Source: Allolobophora icterica (lineage: Eukaryota > Annelida > Clitellata > Crassiclitellata > Lumbricidae). From it: a stretch of DNA of 64,000 bases. Below, one piece after another: positions 22,401 through 34,350 of the stretch. The stretch is from assembly GCA_963556255.1 (NCBI GenBank), contig OY744610.1, positions 13,776,088 to 13,840,087 of the forward strand, given 5' to 3'. The notes beneath the pieces were generated by a model that was given only the letters and a program-made list of their open reading frames with translations, was not told where the DNA came from and did no database searches. Every line of letters begins with the position of its first letter. Position 1 is the first letter of the stretch. Made by a program: the position numbers and the translations under genes.

Positions 22401-24115
22401 TGCATAATATTATGCACCTTCCTGTGCCAACAGTAAAAGACAAAGATGGAAGATCACTGGAGAACAAATCAGAAATTAAAAATAGGTGGAAACAAAATTA
22501 TGAGGAGCTGTATAACGCAAGGGACCCAGTGGATAGTGCAGTGCTTACAGATCTGTCAGCAAGTAACAGCAAGAACACAGAGGGGATATTCTCAGAGAAG
22601 AAATGGAAGCAGCTATAAAGAACCTGAAAGCAAGGAAGGCACCGGGAGAGGACAACATCACGGCAGAAATGATACAAGCTGGCGAGAGTTGCTGTGTAGA
22701 AATGCTGCACATGCTGTGTAACAAAATATACCAGCAGATGGCGAAAGGCCATCGTTGTACCAATACACAAAAACGGCGACAAAACAGAGTGCAGCAACTA
22801 TCGAGGAATCAGCCTATTAAGCATCCCGGGAAAAGTATACACCAGGATACTGCAGCAACGTCTAAGGAGTTATGTTGAGGAGGTGGTAGCGGAGGAAGAG
22901 GCAGGTTTTACAACTGGAAGAGGCACACTAGATCAACTATTTGTAGTTAGACAGCTGTCAGAGAATTATTTTGAGAAAAACAGAACCCTATATAGCAACT
23001 TCATAGACTTCAAGCAGGCGTTCGATAGCGTGTGGCAGCAGGGACTGTGGCAGGTTCTGAGAAACTATGGAATCCCGGAGTAATTAGTGGTGCTGTTAGA
23101 GGATCTGTACAGCAAGTAGGAGAGTGCAGTAAGAGTAGATGAAGAATTAACGGAGTGGTTCAAGAGCATGGTGGGGGTAAGACAAGGATGTGGGCTGTCA
23201 CCGGACCTTTTCAACTTGCTCCTGGAGGCAGTGATGAGCCTTGCAATGAGATATGTGGAGGCTGGAGTGTCAATTAATGGACGGTTGCTCAACAATCTGC
23301 GTTTCGCTGACGATATCGACCTAGTTGCAGAGTCATCAAAGCAACTACAAGAGTTGAGAGACAAGGTAGGCGACAGCAGTTAAAGATTGGGACTTAAAGT
23401 CAATACGCAAAAACTAAAACAATGACTAATGGAAAACAACATGAGAATCTGGAGGTCAGACTGGAAAATAAAGCATTGGAACAGGTGACAGTGTTTGTGT
23501 ACCTAGCAGGGCTGATAACAGAAGAGAGCAGATGCACAAAAGACATAAAACTTAGGATTGGTCTGGCGTCAGCGATGTTTGGTAGAATGAATAAGATGTG
23601 GAGAACAAACAGCATATCGATAGGAACTAAGATAAAATTGTACGAAACTTTTGTCATCCCAGTGCTTCTATATGGATCCGAGTGTTGGTGCCTGCGCAGA
23701 GAGGATGAGAAGAGATTGCTGGTGGCAGAAATGAGATGGCTGCGGAGAATACTAGGCAGTGGTTGAAGCGATAAGATCCGAAATTAAGTGACCAGAGAGG
23801 AGCTGGGGCAGAGGGAGACAATGGTGAACAGGATCAGGAAAAGAAGCCTCACATGGTTCGGACACGTAACAAGAATGGACGACAGAAGACTCCCCAGCTG
23901 CAGATCTACACGGCCATGTAGAGGGAACAGGAAGCCGAGGAGGACAAACACAGACATGGATGGATAATGCAAAGGCAGATTTAATGGCACAGGGCTTGAA
24001 CATGAGGGATGCCATCGATAAAACCAGGGACAGAACGATATGGAGACGTCATGTTACGGTCTCATCGTCGGTCCACACCTGACGGAGGACAGAGAAAAAG
24101 AGATATGAACCTTAA
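22401..24115 (+). pseudogene. RTE-like LINE reverse transcriptase, broken
   Basis: In order: KDKDGRSLENKSEIKNRWK, then LKARKAPGEDNITAEMI (RT finger block), YRGISLLSIPGK, FIDFKQAFDSVW (motif A region near 23000), RQGCGLSP (motif B near 23177), FADDIDL (catalytic motif C, intact, near 23305), and the C-terminal LLYGSECW / WLRRILG / LTWFGHV blocks. Frameshifts near 22610, 22740 and 23400 and stops near 23082 and 23119 inactivate it. The endonuclease is missing. Compare the piece at 59910-60180. Confidence 0.88.
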
Positions 24116-24200
24116 GGCATAAAACTTTTTTTTATTAATAGAATGATTTACTGCAGTTCTAGTATAATTCGTCAATGACTTTTCTTATTGCTCTGCAGAT
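24107..24200. repeat. Right member of the diverged direct repeats
   Basis: Pairs with 22293-22400, at roughly 80 percent identity by eye. Confidence 0.7.
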
Positions 24201-24239
24201 GAACAATTTAAAAAGCCAATAGGACCAGCTTGCAAAAAT

Positions 24240-25790
24240 TAACCTTGAGGCTCTGGTACTTTAATTCCCTTGGGCTTCCTTTGCCTCCTCAGTACGGAAT
24301 CTTGGTGTAATTCTGGATCAAGAGCTTACATTCATGCGACATACTAATTTGCTTTGTCGGAACTCTTATTATCAACTTCGTTAGTTAAGGGTAGTCTCCC
24401 GCAGTCTGACGCAGGCGGCTGCTTCCACCCTTGTCCATGCGTTTGTGATTTCCCGTCTGGACTATTGTTCCGCCCTCTACGCTGGCCTCCCAGCTGCCCG
24501 CCTTGGGTGCTTGGACCGGGTTTTGCGTACAGCCGCGCGTCTTATTGGTCGCATCCTAAGATTTGGCCAGGTTTCTCTTTATATGCGGTATGTTCCAGTC
24601 TTGTTGGCAAGACCTTAAACCTCAAGACCAAGACCAATACCTTGAACCTCGAGACCAAGACTTTGAACCTCGAGACCAGGACCAAGACCAAGACTTTGAA
24701 TCTCAAGACCAAGACCGAGACCAAGACCCAAAAATCCCATTCAGGCCAAATCTTCTTTTCCCTTACACAAAAAAATTGTGGAGTCGATATTTTAATGAAA
24801 ACGTGAGTCCTTTATTTTATTCAAGCAAATTAACTTTAAATGCAGACTGCAGAGAATTCCGAATTCGTATTGACAAAAGTCCTTCATGCAAAATGTTAAT
24901 CCAACTGCATTTTGTATTTGATAAAAACCAATTCGCTCGGAATTTTCTGACCAAGACGTTCCTTGTGGACCACATAAAAATTCCGCCCTGTGAGAAATAC
25001 TTTCCTTGGCTAGGTGCTGAAGTCGCTGGAACACACAGTAGCTTTTCAACCACTGGATGTAAATGTACAAATCGTGAGGTTTTGAAATCCTCCCATGGTT
25101 TATCAGACCGGCTGGCTTCAGAAACAAGTCTCGGCAGGGCTTCCATATACAGCATAACTTAGTTGCTGCTGCCGATGGGTTTTTCTGACCAACAAGACTT
25201 GTATCCGTCCGTAGGTAGGCCTATTTGTTGTAGGTTATGATGCAAACTGGTTTGATAAGTTTTTAAATTCTTGAGTTTTGTTAAATGACTGTTCATATTG
25301 ACACCCGGTCTTGGTCTTGGTTTTGCGAGACCAAGACCAAGACTTTGAACCTCAAGACCAAGACCTTGAACTTCAAGAGCAAGACCAAGACCAAGACTTT
25401 TAAAAACGAACTCGAGTGCACTCGAGACCAAGACCTCGGTCTCGAGGACAACAAGTCTGGCATGTTCTGCACTGGCTCCCTTTCCCGCTGCGGATCGCCT
25501 ACAGGGTCTCTGTACTGGTTAGGCGTTGTCTGAAGAGACTCCCCCCACATACCTGCGGGAGTTGTGTCATCTTACCTCGGGGTCTTGCGGCGATCTGCTC
25601 TTCGCTCGGCTGACCAGGCCGAGCTCTAGGTCCCCGCTCGCGGACAGCCATTATGCAGCGCCGTTCTTTTTCGGTCGCTGGCCCCGCAACCTGGAATGGC
25701 CTTCCTGTTGCACTCCGCCTGGTCCCTATGACTCACTGTACCTTGATTCTTACAAACTTGAAAACTACTTTCTTTAGCCGTGGTCGGATT
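24240..25790 (+). pseudogene. L2-type LINE, RT C-terminal region, split by a hAT element
   Basis: The left part encodes VRNLGVILDQELTF, STLVHAFVISRLDYC and AARLIGRI. The right part, after the hAT element, encodes VLHWLPFPLRIAYR and PRNLEWP-type text (the family's WN.LP block). It is 5'-truncated at about 24240. It is the same family as 54681-55943. Confidence 0.8.
24596..25459. mobile_element. hAT-like element carrying GACCAA hexamer arrays
   Basis: The ends CAGTCTTGTTG and, inverted, CAACAAGTCTG are flanked by GTATGTTC (24588-24595) and GCATGTTC (25460-25467), an 8-bp duplication with one change. Subterminal zones 24610-24735 and 25300-25440 consist of GACCAA / GACCTTGAAC-type repeats. The long frames across it on both strands are products of the periodic sequence. 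Confidence 0.88.
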
Positions 25791-25879
25791 TTGGATTTGT
25801 GAATTAACCCAGTAGTAGTGGTTCATTCATCGATATTTATAGTCTAAATAATAGATATCCATTGGCTCATTTTATTAAA

Positions 25880-26540
<661 letters not shown>

Positions 26541-26929
26541 ACATTTATACAGCGCTCTTCAAGACAGTCGACTCAGGAGCGCTTCCAGTCCATCCACGGT
26601 AAACAGAGCAGTCTTTAAATTAGCATAAAAAGAAGTAGTAGAGTGACCCCTGGGGATCGTACATTAATTATAGCAACAAAATGGGACGAGGGATTTTAAA
26701 AAGTTTGACAATTCTTGACAAGAAGAAGCGGGCGTTTAAGATAAACTGACGTGAACAATAATTTAATCAAAAAGAAACCATAGATTCGGAAAGTCTTTAT
26801 GAGTGATCTCATTTGTGTTTCTAATTTAATCAAACGCGATAATTTCTCGTTTAAAATTATCCTTCTCTATTTTGTTCTGAGACAACATACAGCAAAACAA
26901 TTTAAAAATTTATTCTGCAATTAAGGTAC
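26541..26929. other. L2-type tail and unassigned sequence
   Basis: Near 26545-26600 a minus-strand L2-type 3' tail (ATTTATACAGCGC...CAGGAGCGCTTCCAGTCC) starts. No coding remains. Confidence 0.5.
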
Positions 26930-27130
26930 CTGTTACACCTCCTGAAAGACATTTAACATTGGCGAAGTCCGCTGTGGGTGACAGGCAACGCTCAGTTAAG
27001 TTGGGCTTCGAATGCAACGATTTTAACCTCGTGAATTGTCCATGGTCTCGGTGTCCTGTTTTCAGTTTACTACTTCTATGACAACGCACGCTTTGGGACG
27101 TATTCGATAAGAGAAACAGAAATTAATGTG
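26930..27130 (-). promoter_or_regulatory. Duplicated 5' block (third, weakest copy)
   Basis: It shares CTCCTGA.AGAC, GACAGGCAACGCTCA.TTAAGTTGG.CTTCG and GACGTATTCGA.AAGA.AAAC with 21990-22160, and weaker identity with 33090-33330. It lies just 3' of the NHL gene on the minus strand and has no visible RING exon to its left. Confidence 0.55.
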
Positions 27131-27323
27131 TATCTATGTATACATGCATTATTTATATGCATGTATGTATATACGTACATACGTATGTATTCACGCACGT
27201 TTGAATGTATGCGTGTTCCTATGTATGAAGGTCTGTCTCTACGTCTTAATGGGTGTCTCTGTAAATTCACATCGAAATAATTATTTATACTGTTCGTTTC
27301 TAAACAGCCGTACGAATCAGTTA

Positions 27324-28225
27324 TCACTGGATATCGTAGACGATGATTTTCCCAGGCGACACAATGGATTTGGTGTCATCCCATGTGCTGCCCATGACAA
27401 ACAGTCGACCGTGTAACTCATCCAACACTACACCGTGCGGAAACCGAACTCCACTTTCAGTTGACAAAGTTTCGTTAAGATATTCTAAGTCAGAGTTCAA
27501 TCGTAAAATCCGATGATTGCTATGATCCACCACAATCACATTTCTCATTTCCTCAACAACTAAGTCATAGACACCATTCACTCGGTTTGTGCTGCTTCCT
27601 TTTTCTCCTCCAAACGACCTTAAGACATTTCCGTCAGAATCTGTCACACTCAGTCCATGTTTCTTGTCTGAATCTGTACCATAACTGACCACAAAATTTC
27701 TGTTCTGAAGCTGAACCGCTAGGTTAAGTCTTGCTCCATCATTGTTCAACTTCAGCTGGATAATGCGGATTAGGTCTCCATAAGGAGTGTAGATGAATAT
27801 TCTGGTTGTGTTGTCATGTGGAATGAATGCAACATTGCAGTCTGCCGTTAATGAAGGTCGACCCATAACATCTCCAGTCGACCATTTGGCTACAATATCA
27901 CCATCGGAATCGAATTTCATAATCGTATTCTTTGTTGTCGAAACATAAATGTATTTATTCTTCGTGCAAAACGAATTTCTTGCAATACTGTAGAAGTCCG
28001 ATACGTTCCAGTAGCTTTTGGATCTCAGCGTCGCCCTGTCACGAATCTCTCCTTGTGAAGTTACCGGATTGATAATGAACAATTCATTATGAATTAGACT
28101 CATCGTCAAGTGTCCAGATTTAGTTGGCATAATATAAACCTCTTTCGTTATTCTAAACGGTGAAGAGACTTTCTTTTCAATTCCACCTACAACAATTTTA
28201 AACAGGACTTCACAAAGTTTTACTC
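27324..28225 (-). CDS. Gene B exon 3: NHL-type beta-propeller
   Basis: From a putative acceptor (TTAGTACAG^GA) the frame is open for 300 codons to the stop at 27324. It contains several NHL-like strands, the clearest being NVIVVDHSNHRILRLNSDLE and the following FPHGVVLDELHGRLFV; earlier weaker repeats include IYVSTTKNTIMKFDSDGDIV. Such propellers bind protein or RNA partners in TRIM-NHL and malin-type ubiquitin ligases. The acceptor is phase 1 and fits the phase-1 donor of the TM exon at 30581. The joined model RING (384 nt) + TM (79 nt) + NHL (902 nt) is 1365 nt, an exact 455 codons. Additional exons in the LINE-filled intron are possible. The in-exon ATG at 28130 need not be the start because the frame continues upstream. 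Confidence 0.75.
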
Positions 28226-28619
28226 CTGTACTAATAAATTTCCGGGAAATGTGCTTTCATGTGGAGCTTCTTGCAGAGTAGAAGACAACAAGAAAATACA
28301 CAGTAATGTTAAAGGATTTTCTTATGATTAATAATTTTCTTTAACCAACTTATTCGAAGTGACAGTCCAGTTGATAGATTAAAGTAAATTAGAGCGGATG
28401 GGGAAACGAAGAAAACCAAAGGCCTCCTCATTATAAACCGAAAGCCTGACCAAAAATTATAAAACTCCAGTCCTTGCTTACATTTAGCATCGTAGAGGAC
28501 AGCACAGAACCCTGCAGCACTCGTGAATAAGCAAGTGCTCTACGCGTAGCCTTAGAGTGGTGCTTTAAAAATAGAGGGAACGAGACTTTAGTATAATCTT
28601 CAAAGACTGTCAACCTGGT

Positions 28620-29040
28620 TCGGTTTTATTTACACTGCTCTCCTCTGGATTCAGTCCTATGTCTCTTTCCAATCTTTCCCCGCTAAAATATCGGAAACCT
28701 CATCCCAGTCATACTCTCTCACCTGTGGTGTCCCGTAAGGTTCTGTTCTTGGGCCTTTTTTGTTCATTCTCTACACTACTCCACTCAGCTCACTTATCAA
28801 AGCATCTTCAGTTGATCATAACCTATAAGCTCATGACACCCAGCTATTCATCTCTTTCTCTCCAAGCAGAATCTCCGACTCCATAGATCATCTTCTCCAC
28901 GTAGTTACCCAAATCTCCACCTGGATAACACCAAGTCCTAAATTCATACTTAAAGGCCTGCGCGACCAATTAAATAAATTCCAGATCCCTCTACTTCCCT
29001 CAACCTTGACTCTGCATCCACTCATATATTCTCCTGTCTG
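28620..29040 (+). pseudogene. L2-like LINE fragment, RT middle
   Basis: Across two or three frames the sequence spells a CGVP.GSVLGPFLFILYTTPLS block (RT motif B region) and then DTQLFISF with the first part of YADD lost. It is inserted in the large intron of gene B on the opposite strand. Confidence 0.65.
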
Positions 29041-29089
29041 CAACCGTGCATACAATGTCATACATACATATTGTATTGTATTGTATGTA

Positions 29090-30267
29090 AAAATTTATAA
29101 AGTGCCTCTAGTAGAACGAACCGTTCAGAGGCGCTTCCAGTGCGCAAGGCCAAGAGAAAAGAAATAAGTCTTGAGGAAAACAAAAGAAGAGGAGGGGTAA
29201 CCTATTAAAATTTGAGAGCGAGTAAAAGGAGACAGTGTATTTCAGAGAGAGAGGGACCAATTGAGGCAAAAGATCGGGACTGCACTATAGCTGGCTGTTC
29301 TAGTATGAGGAACTGAAAGATCCAGTCTGTTCGAGGAGCGAAGTGGACGATGCGAGGAGACAGAAAGAGGCCTGTGAATTACATCAATTAAATATCTGGG
29401 GACAAGACCCTACTGTGCTTTTGACACCAGACTCAGGATTTTGAACTTAATACGTGCATAGCGAGGAAGCCAGTGCAGATGCTCAAAAATGAAGGGTGAA
29501 ATGCGTGAGTAGCGTTGCAGACGTGCTATTAATCTCGCAGCTGCATTTAGGACTGACTGCAGAGGCATGAGACGGACCTTAGGAAGACCGATAAGAAGCG
29601 AATTGTAGTAGTCGATTCGGGATCAAATGAAAGCATGGACCAGCGTGGTGAAAACAGAGGATGAGACAGAGCGTCGTACAGATCTGAGACGCCTTAAGAG
29701 GAAGTAGGAAACACGTGTGAGGTTAGAGATGTGATCTTTGAAGGAGAGAGAGAGAGAGCTATCAAGCGTAACACCCAGGTCATGTACAGTTTGTAAACTT
29801 GATGAAAAGTAGTGTGGACAGATTTCCGAGAGGAGGGCAAAATCAATCTTCAGCAACTGTTGAGGGGAGCCAAACCGAATGAACTGGGTTTTGGAGGCAT
29901 TAAGAGAGAGACGATTTGAGGACATCCAGGAATGTAGAGACTTAGACAGAGACTCAGTACGCTCAACTAAGTGCAATTGGAATGAAGGAGAGCCATGGAC
30001 AATAGCTTGCACGTCATCCGCAAAGAGATGAACAGCAGCTCCCGAGAGTGGGAAAAGAGAGGGAATGTCAGCCGTGTAGAGAATAAAGAGTAGAGGACCA
30101 AGTACAGAGCCTTGAGGAACAACCAGCTTAATGTGGGTCCATTTTGTTCCAGAGTCGCCCGATATTATCATGTGGGTTCGTTCAGACAGATATGATCGAA
30201 ACCAGCAAAGAGGGAGGCCCTGCAACATATGAAGTGAATCCATTTTAGAATCGCCCAATAACATCAC
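29090..30267 (-). pseudogene. L2-type LINE, RT to 3' end
   Basis: Minus strand: WFRSYLSERTHM, VPQGSVLGPLLFILY, FADDVQAIVHG (catalytic FADD intact), SNRLSLNASKTQFI, then TTLVHAFI. After a stop near 29620 the frame continues into AARLI and LHWLP-type text and the L2-type tail AAATTTATAAAGTGCC next to a TATTG microsatellite at 29070. It fills much of the gene B intron. Frame breaks make it inactive, although the RT block itself is open for 214 codons. Confidence 0.85.
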
Positions 30268-30339
30268 GTTTGTTCGTTAAGTCTGAATATTGATTGAAAC
30301 CACCAACAGGAAGGCCCTGCAATCCATATGAAGTCTCAA

Positions 30340-30548
30340 GACATATATACATATCTACATACAATGGCATACATTCATGCTTACATACACACAATGTCAT
30401 ACATAGGGCCTACATAGGTCCTACAATGTCGTACATATATACATACATACATACAATGTCATACATACATACATACATACATACATACATACATACATAC
30501 ATACATACATGCATACATACATACATACATAAATATTTACATACATAC
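30340..30548. repeat. (CATA)n microsatellite
   Basis: An imperfect then pure CATA run, densest at 30433-30545. Confidence 0.95.
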
Positions 30549-30580
30549 ATTATATATAATAATATGTAGTTTGTACTTGC

Positions 30581-30659
30581 CTTTGAAGCAGGAAAGAATG
30601 AGGAATGTAATCATCACAACAACGACGGGATAGTAGTTTCCACCTGAAGCGTTGTTGAC
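30581..30659 (-). CDS. Gene B exon 2: single transmembrane helix
   Basis: Seventy-nine bases between a TTTCAAAAG acceptor (phase 0) and a GC-type donor AAAG^GCAAGT (phase 1). It encodes VNNASGG followed by a hydrophobic run YYPVVVVMITFLILSCF. NNAS is an N-glycosylation-type sequon just before the helix. It would anchor the RING protein in a membrane. The phase-0 entry fits the donor of the RING exon at 30989. The equivalent exon in the 44-kb gene (43641-43712) also leaves in phase 1. Confidence 0.65.
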
Positions 30660-30988
30660 CTTTTGAAATCAGAAATGTACTTAATTAGCAAATTAATTAT
30701 TATATCATCTATGACAACAAGTTAGGTACACACAAGCCGTCGTAAGTGTAGAAGAAGATAAAGCAAAAGGACCTTTAAGATTGTCTTTCAATGGTTTAAG
30801 AATGGAAACAGCGCAAATAAAATAGCAAAATAATTGCTTTAAAATTCTAACACGTACTGGTTGGTTGGTTGGTTGGTTGGTAGTAGGCCGAAGGTTTAAG
30901 AGACATTGACAGTTTGCTAGTAAGATTGCAGCGCATCAATTCTGAGCAGAGCCATCATAAGAAGACAGATGCAGTAGTTACTTCGCAC

Positions 30989-31372
30989 CTCAGTTCGATT
31001 GCTTCCTTGAGATGCTGTTACGTTTCTCTCCGGTGTCCAATCATGCCGATTCAAAAACCTCTCCACGATTCTCCTCTCCGGTGTCCCCAAATTCCGATTT
31101 GAATTTCTCTGAATGGTTCTCCTATCGACCAAAGCATCGACATCTCTTGGAAAGCCTTGTGCACCTCCAGCAGGAACCACGTGGTTCTTCCTGCACAGAG
31201 GACAGCGAAATCCATGGTTGAAGAAGGCGTGAATCGGTCGGAATTCTCCGACTAATTGTTGAAGACACTGAGTGCAGAACGTGTGACCACATGGAAGGAG
31301 CCGAGGATCGCGGAACTCTTCCAAGCATATCGGACACTCTGTTGAACGGGTTTCTTCAAATCTTCTTTGCAT
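30989..31372 (-). CDS. Gene B exon 1: RING finger
   Basis: One hundred and twenty-eight codons from ATG to the donor GAG^GTGCGAAGTAA. The RING ligands are C13, C16, C28, H30, C33, C36, C57 and C60 (C-x2-C ... C-x-H-x2-C-x2-C ... C-x2-C), as expected for an E3 ubiquitin ligase. After the RING comes a basic, Arg/Asn-rich linker (VDRRTIQRNSNRN..ERRIVERFLNRHD) absent from copy A. The longer ORF start at 31438 is less likely because the homologous copy starts at the Met used here. Unspliced, the frame runs to 30917. Confidence 0.8.
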
Positions 31373-31378
31373 TTCAAC

Positions 31379-31551
31379 AGAACTTACTACTCCCGGTGTG
31401 AAATTCCAAACTACTCCAAACAGGTGACAAAAATACAAGCAACATTAGATCAAGGACTGGACCGAATGATTACTTATGAGCAACCTTTCGTTGTTATAAC
31501 CAGAAATGAATAATGACTTTTGAGAAAATTTACTACTAATCTAGTATACGC
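31379..31551 (-). repeat. Segmental duplication: 5' flank of gene B, proximal part
   Basis: Matches 17790-17965. The match continues at 32097 after the MITE. Confidence 0.85.
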
Positions 31552-32096
31552 CAGTGATGGGCACTAAACTATTTTTTATAGTTAAACTAAAACTATTTTC
31601 CAACTAAAAAATATAGTTTAACTAAAGTTGGCAACTGATTTTGGAAATTAGTTAAGTAAACTGAAAAAAGTAGTTAAACTTTTTCCAACTTTTTTCAACT
31701 TTTTACGACAAACATTTTCACAATAACAGAGCTTAAGTGAAGTGTAATAATGCAGAGCGTCAATGACAATTTCACCTTCAAACCATGCAATGTGTACTGT
31801 TCTGGCATAAAGTTACAGGCGTACTGTAAGCAGTGTATTAATCTGAAAACAGAGGCTGTAAATGCTAAACCATGCAGTGTTAAAATGTTTTTTGTTGACA
31901 GTGTGCAATGTTCATTGTGGAAAAATAATTGCATATTGCTGATTTTTGTAATTAAACTTCTTAGTTAGCAACAAATTTTGTTTTAGTTAAACTATGGTTT
32001 TAACAAAACTATTTTTTTAGTTAAACTTCATCCTTAACTAAAAAAATTAGTTAAACTAAAGTTAGCAACTTTTTAGTTAACTATTGCCCATCACTG
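31552..32096. mobile_element. hAT-like foldback MITE with TAGTTAAAC repeats
   Basis: The ends are CAGTGATGGGCA and TGCCCATCACTG, with perfect GTATACGC duplications at 31544-31551 and 32097-32104. Subterminal zones carry inverted TTAGTTAAACTAAA motifs. The paralogous empty site at 17962 proves that it was inserted after the segmental duplication, or lost from one copy. Confidence 0.97.
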
Positions 32097-32104
32097 GTAT
32101 ACGC

Positions 32105-33330
32105 ATCTGACAAAAGCCAAGGTCTAACGAAATTGTGTTCATATATAATCTTAAACTATGATTATAACCAAACTATGCATTAGATGGTATACAACAGGAG
32201 CTGAACACATGTAAGCAAAACTAGGCCAAATCAGTCTGTACAAAATTCAGTGTGAGTAATGTTTACAGAACGTTTAAACTATACATCTACACTTTAAAGC
32301 CTACAGAGGTGAAGAGAACTGACTATGCAATACCAATAGAACACTCGATAGATGGCCCAACTCCACAACAGGAACCCAGACACAATGTGATAAATGGAAA
32401 TTCAATGGATACCAAGCAACTTTTATACTCAAAGGAAACCAGCATCTATTCCTATAAACTTAGTAATGGCACTAGTATCAGATGTGGATATGCCACAGCA
32501 CTTGCAATTCTTTACCAATAAGCGTTTCAACAAGACTCAAAAGGCGCACATATAATCAAAGTCTTTTGAATATCAATACTATAGCCGACAATTATTATGT
32601 TCAACTCTGCATATTATGTTAGCACTGAGTTTCAGCTGATCTGATGGGGAATAACACGCTCCACGGTGAGTATTATAAAGCTTATCGACGCGTTTGTGAG
32701 TAACCCTAAAACGCGTTAGGTGAAGAGTCTTTACACATAGGCCTACATACATAATAAGTAGCAGGGATCGGTTGGGACCGGAACGCACCGGAACGGCGTT
32801 CCGGTTCTTTTTTTGACGACCGGTAGTTTTTAGACAGGATTCACTGGAACATTCCTAGATTAACATGGCGTCTGACGCCGGCGTTCCGGTTCTTTTTTTC
32901 TTAAGACGGGATCCCTGATAAGTAGGCATACATACATAAGCCTACATACATACATACATAGACCTGTATAAATCATGCGGCTGTCGAACTAACAAATACT
33001 TTCACTTGTTCAGTGTTTCTATCCGATACTTAATTCTGAGACAATAAACAGTTAATAACTTCAAAATTTATCTTAAAAACCAGATATTCCGACCTTACCT
33101 CCTGAGAGACCATGTAGCATTGGCTGTGTCTCCTGTGTTTGTCAGGCAGCATACAGATAAATGGACTTCGTATTCAACGATCATAAGTAGGTAAATAATT
33201 GTCTATGGTCCACATAGGCCTATCCTGTTATCTGTTTCGTACTTGTATATATATAGCACCCCGCAACAGATAATCAATGACGTATTCCAAAAGAGAAACC
33301 GAAACTAACTGCTTTGTGCGTGTGAATAAT
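32105..33330 (-). promoter_or_regulatory. 5' region of gene B with leader-exon donor
   Basis: The first part (32105-32265) matches 17970-18175. The far part (33000-33330) matches 21880-22170 and contains, on the minus strand, GTCTCTCAGGAG^GTAAGG, a good splice donor that could end an untranslated leader exon. Between them lie a MITE (32762-32917) and a short CATA run. No promoter motif can be named with confidence. Confidence 0.5.
32762..32917. mobile_element. 156-bp hAT-like MITE
   Basis: The ends CAGGGATC and GATCCCTG are flanked by perfect ATAAGTAG (32754-32761 and 32918-32925). It contains two copies of GGCGTTCCGGTTCTTTTTTT and GGAACGCACCGGAACG palindromic text. Confidence 0.92.
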
Positions 33331-33999
33331 TACATGATTGTCAATATATACAATTGGTAATTTGATAATGCCCTCCTTACAAAGTTCAGAAGTGCACATT
33401 GAAGCCAGAAAACCTTTAAGATCCATAGGTAGACTGGAAGAGGTAAGCTTCAGTTTTCAGTCTATTTATGTTGGTTGGTCAAATTTATGTACGTAGGGCC
33501 TATACGTATGCATGCATCTATTTGCTTGTGTAAAATGATAATTAATAACAATTAATTTATTGTTAGTTATGTTATAGCCAGTGCATTGTTTTATTTATTG
33601 CTAGTTATGTTATGGTCATTGCACTGAGCGAATGACAGACTCACGTACACATATACATTATTAGGAAGCACTGTCATCAGTTAGGCCATCGGCCTCCTAT
33701 CTTTGTACCCTGCTGTTTGACAGCATCTGACACTCCTATAGCTGTCTAACAGTAGATTGTCCTGGGCACACAATGTGTACACTCTACAATAAAGAGTTGT
33801 TGAGTTTCGGCAGAGGAGATTCTGAATATATACAAAACCAAGCAGCCTACCTTTGCACTCAATGTATGATTACTATATTTCCTTTAAATCTCAATTGTAT
33901 GAGAGAAAAATGCGGCAGTCCTTAATATCTTCTCATTCCCTAAATGAACAATTTTCTAAGTCATTAGCACCTTTTCGGTCTTGCACGTTAACTGTCGAA
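33331..33999. other. Unassigned interval
   Basis: Two diverged copies of TTATTGTTAGTTATGTTAT (33560 and 33597) are present. ACTCTACAATAAAGAG near 33782 contains a polyadenylation signal and might be an old LTR or 3' end. No gene seen. Confidence 0.4.
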
Positions 34000-34350
34000 G
34001 TTCACTAACAAAGAAAAAAGAAATAGAGATACTAGAACTTCTGCCAGTAGCTATTCTGGCACTCCCCGAAACCTGGCTAGAGGATAAACTGGAATATTTA
34101 ATAAGCATCCCTGGTTACCAATTCATTCATTAATCTAGTCCGAATAGACAGTATTAGGCGGAATCGTTTTCTTATCAGAGATGGTCTCTCATTCAAACCG
34201 CTTTCCCAACTTGAACCCAACCTCGAATCAACCACTTTTGAAGGACTTTTCGCTCGTTTTTCACTCAAAGAATGTACACTTTCAGTGGGGGTAATCTATA
34301 GACCCCGGATCAAAATTTAGATAGATTTACTGAGGAAAGAAAAAAGGGCA
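34000..34350 (+). pseudogene. LINE endonuclease fragment
   Basis: Translated pieces include PETWLEDKLEYLISIPGYQFI (the E-T-W-L active-site region of LINE endonucleases) and a later VIYRPR block. Stops and frameshifts interrupt it. The clade is not resolved (jockey/CR1-like). Confidence 0.6.

Noticed and set aside
24542..25162. Frames of about 110-200 codons around 24.5-25.2 kb
   Set aside because: They lie in a hAT-like element with hexamer repeats, are open in several frames at once and show no domain.
32252..32521. 89-codon plus-strand ORF
   Set aside because: It lies antisense in the duplicated 5' region of gene B, and the paralogous copy near 18150 does not keep it open.
33640..33840. 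Possible solo LTR
   Set aside because: A polyadenylation signal is visible, but no matching TG..CA ends or flanking duplication could be found.
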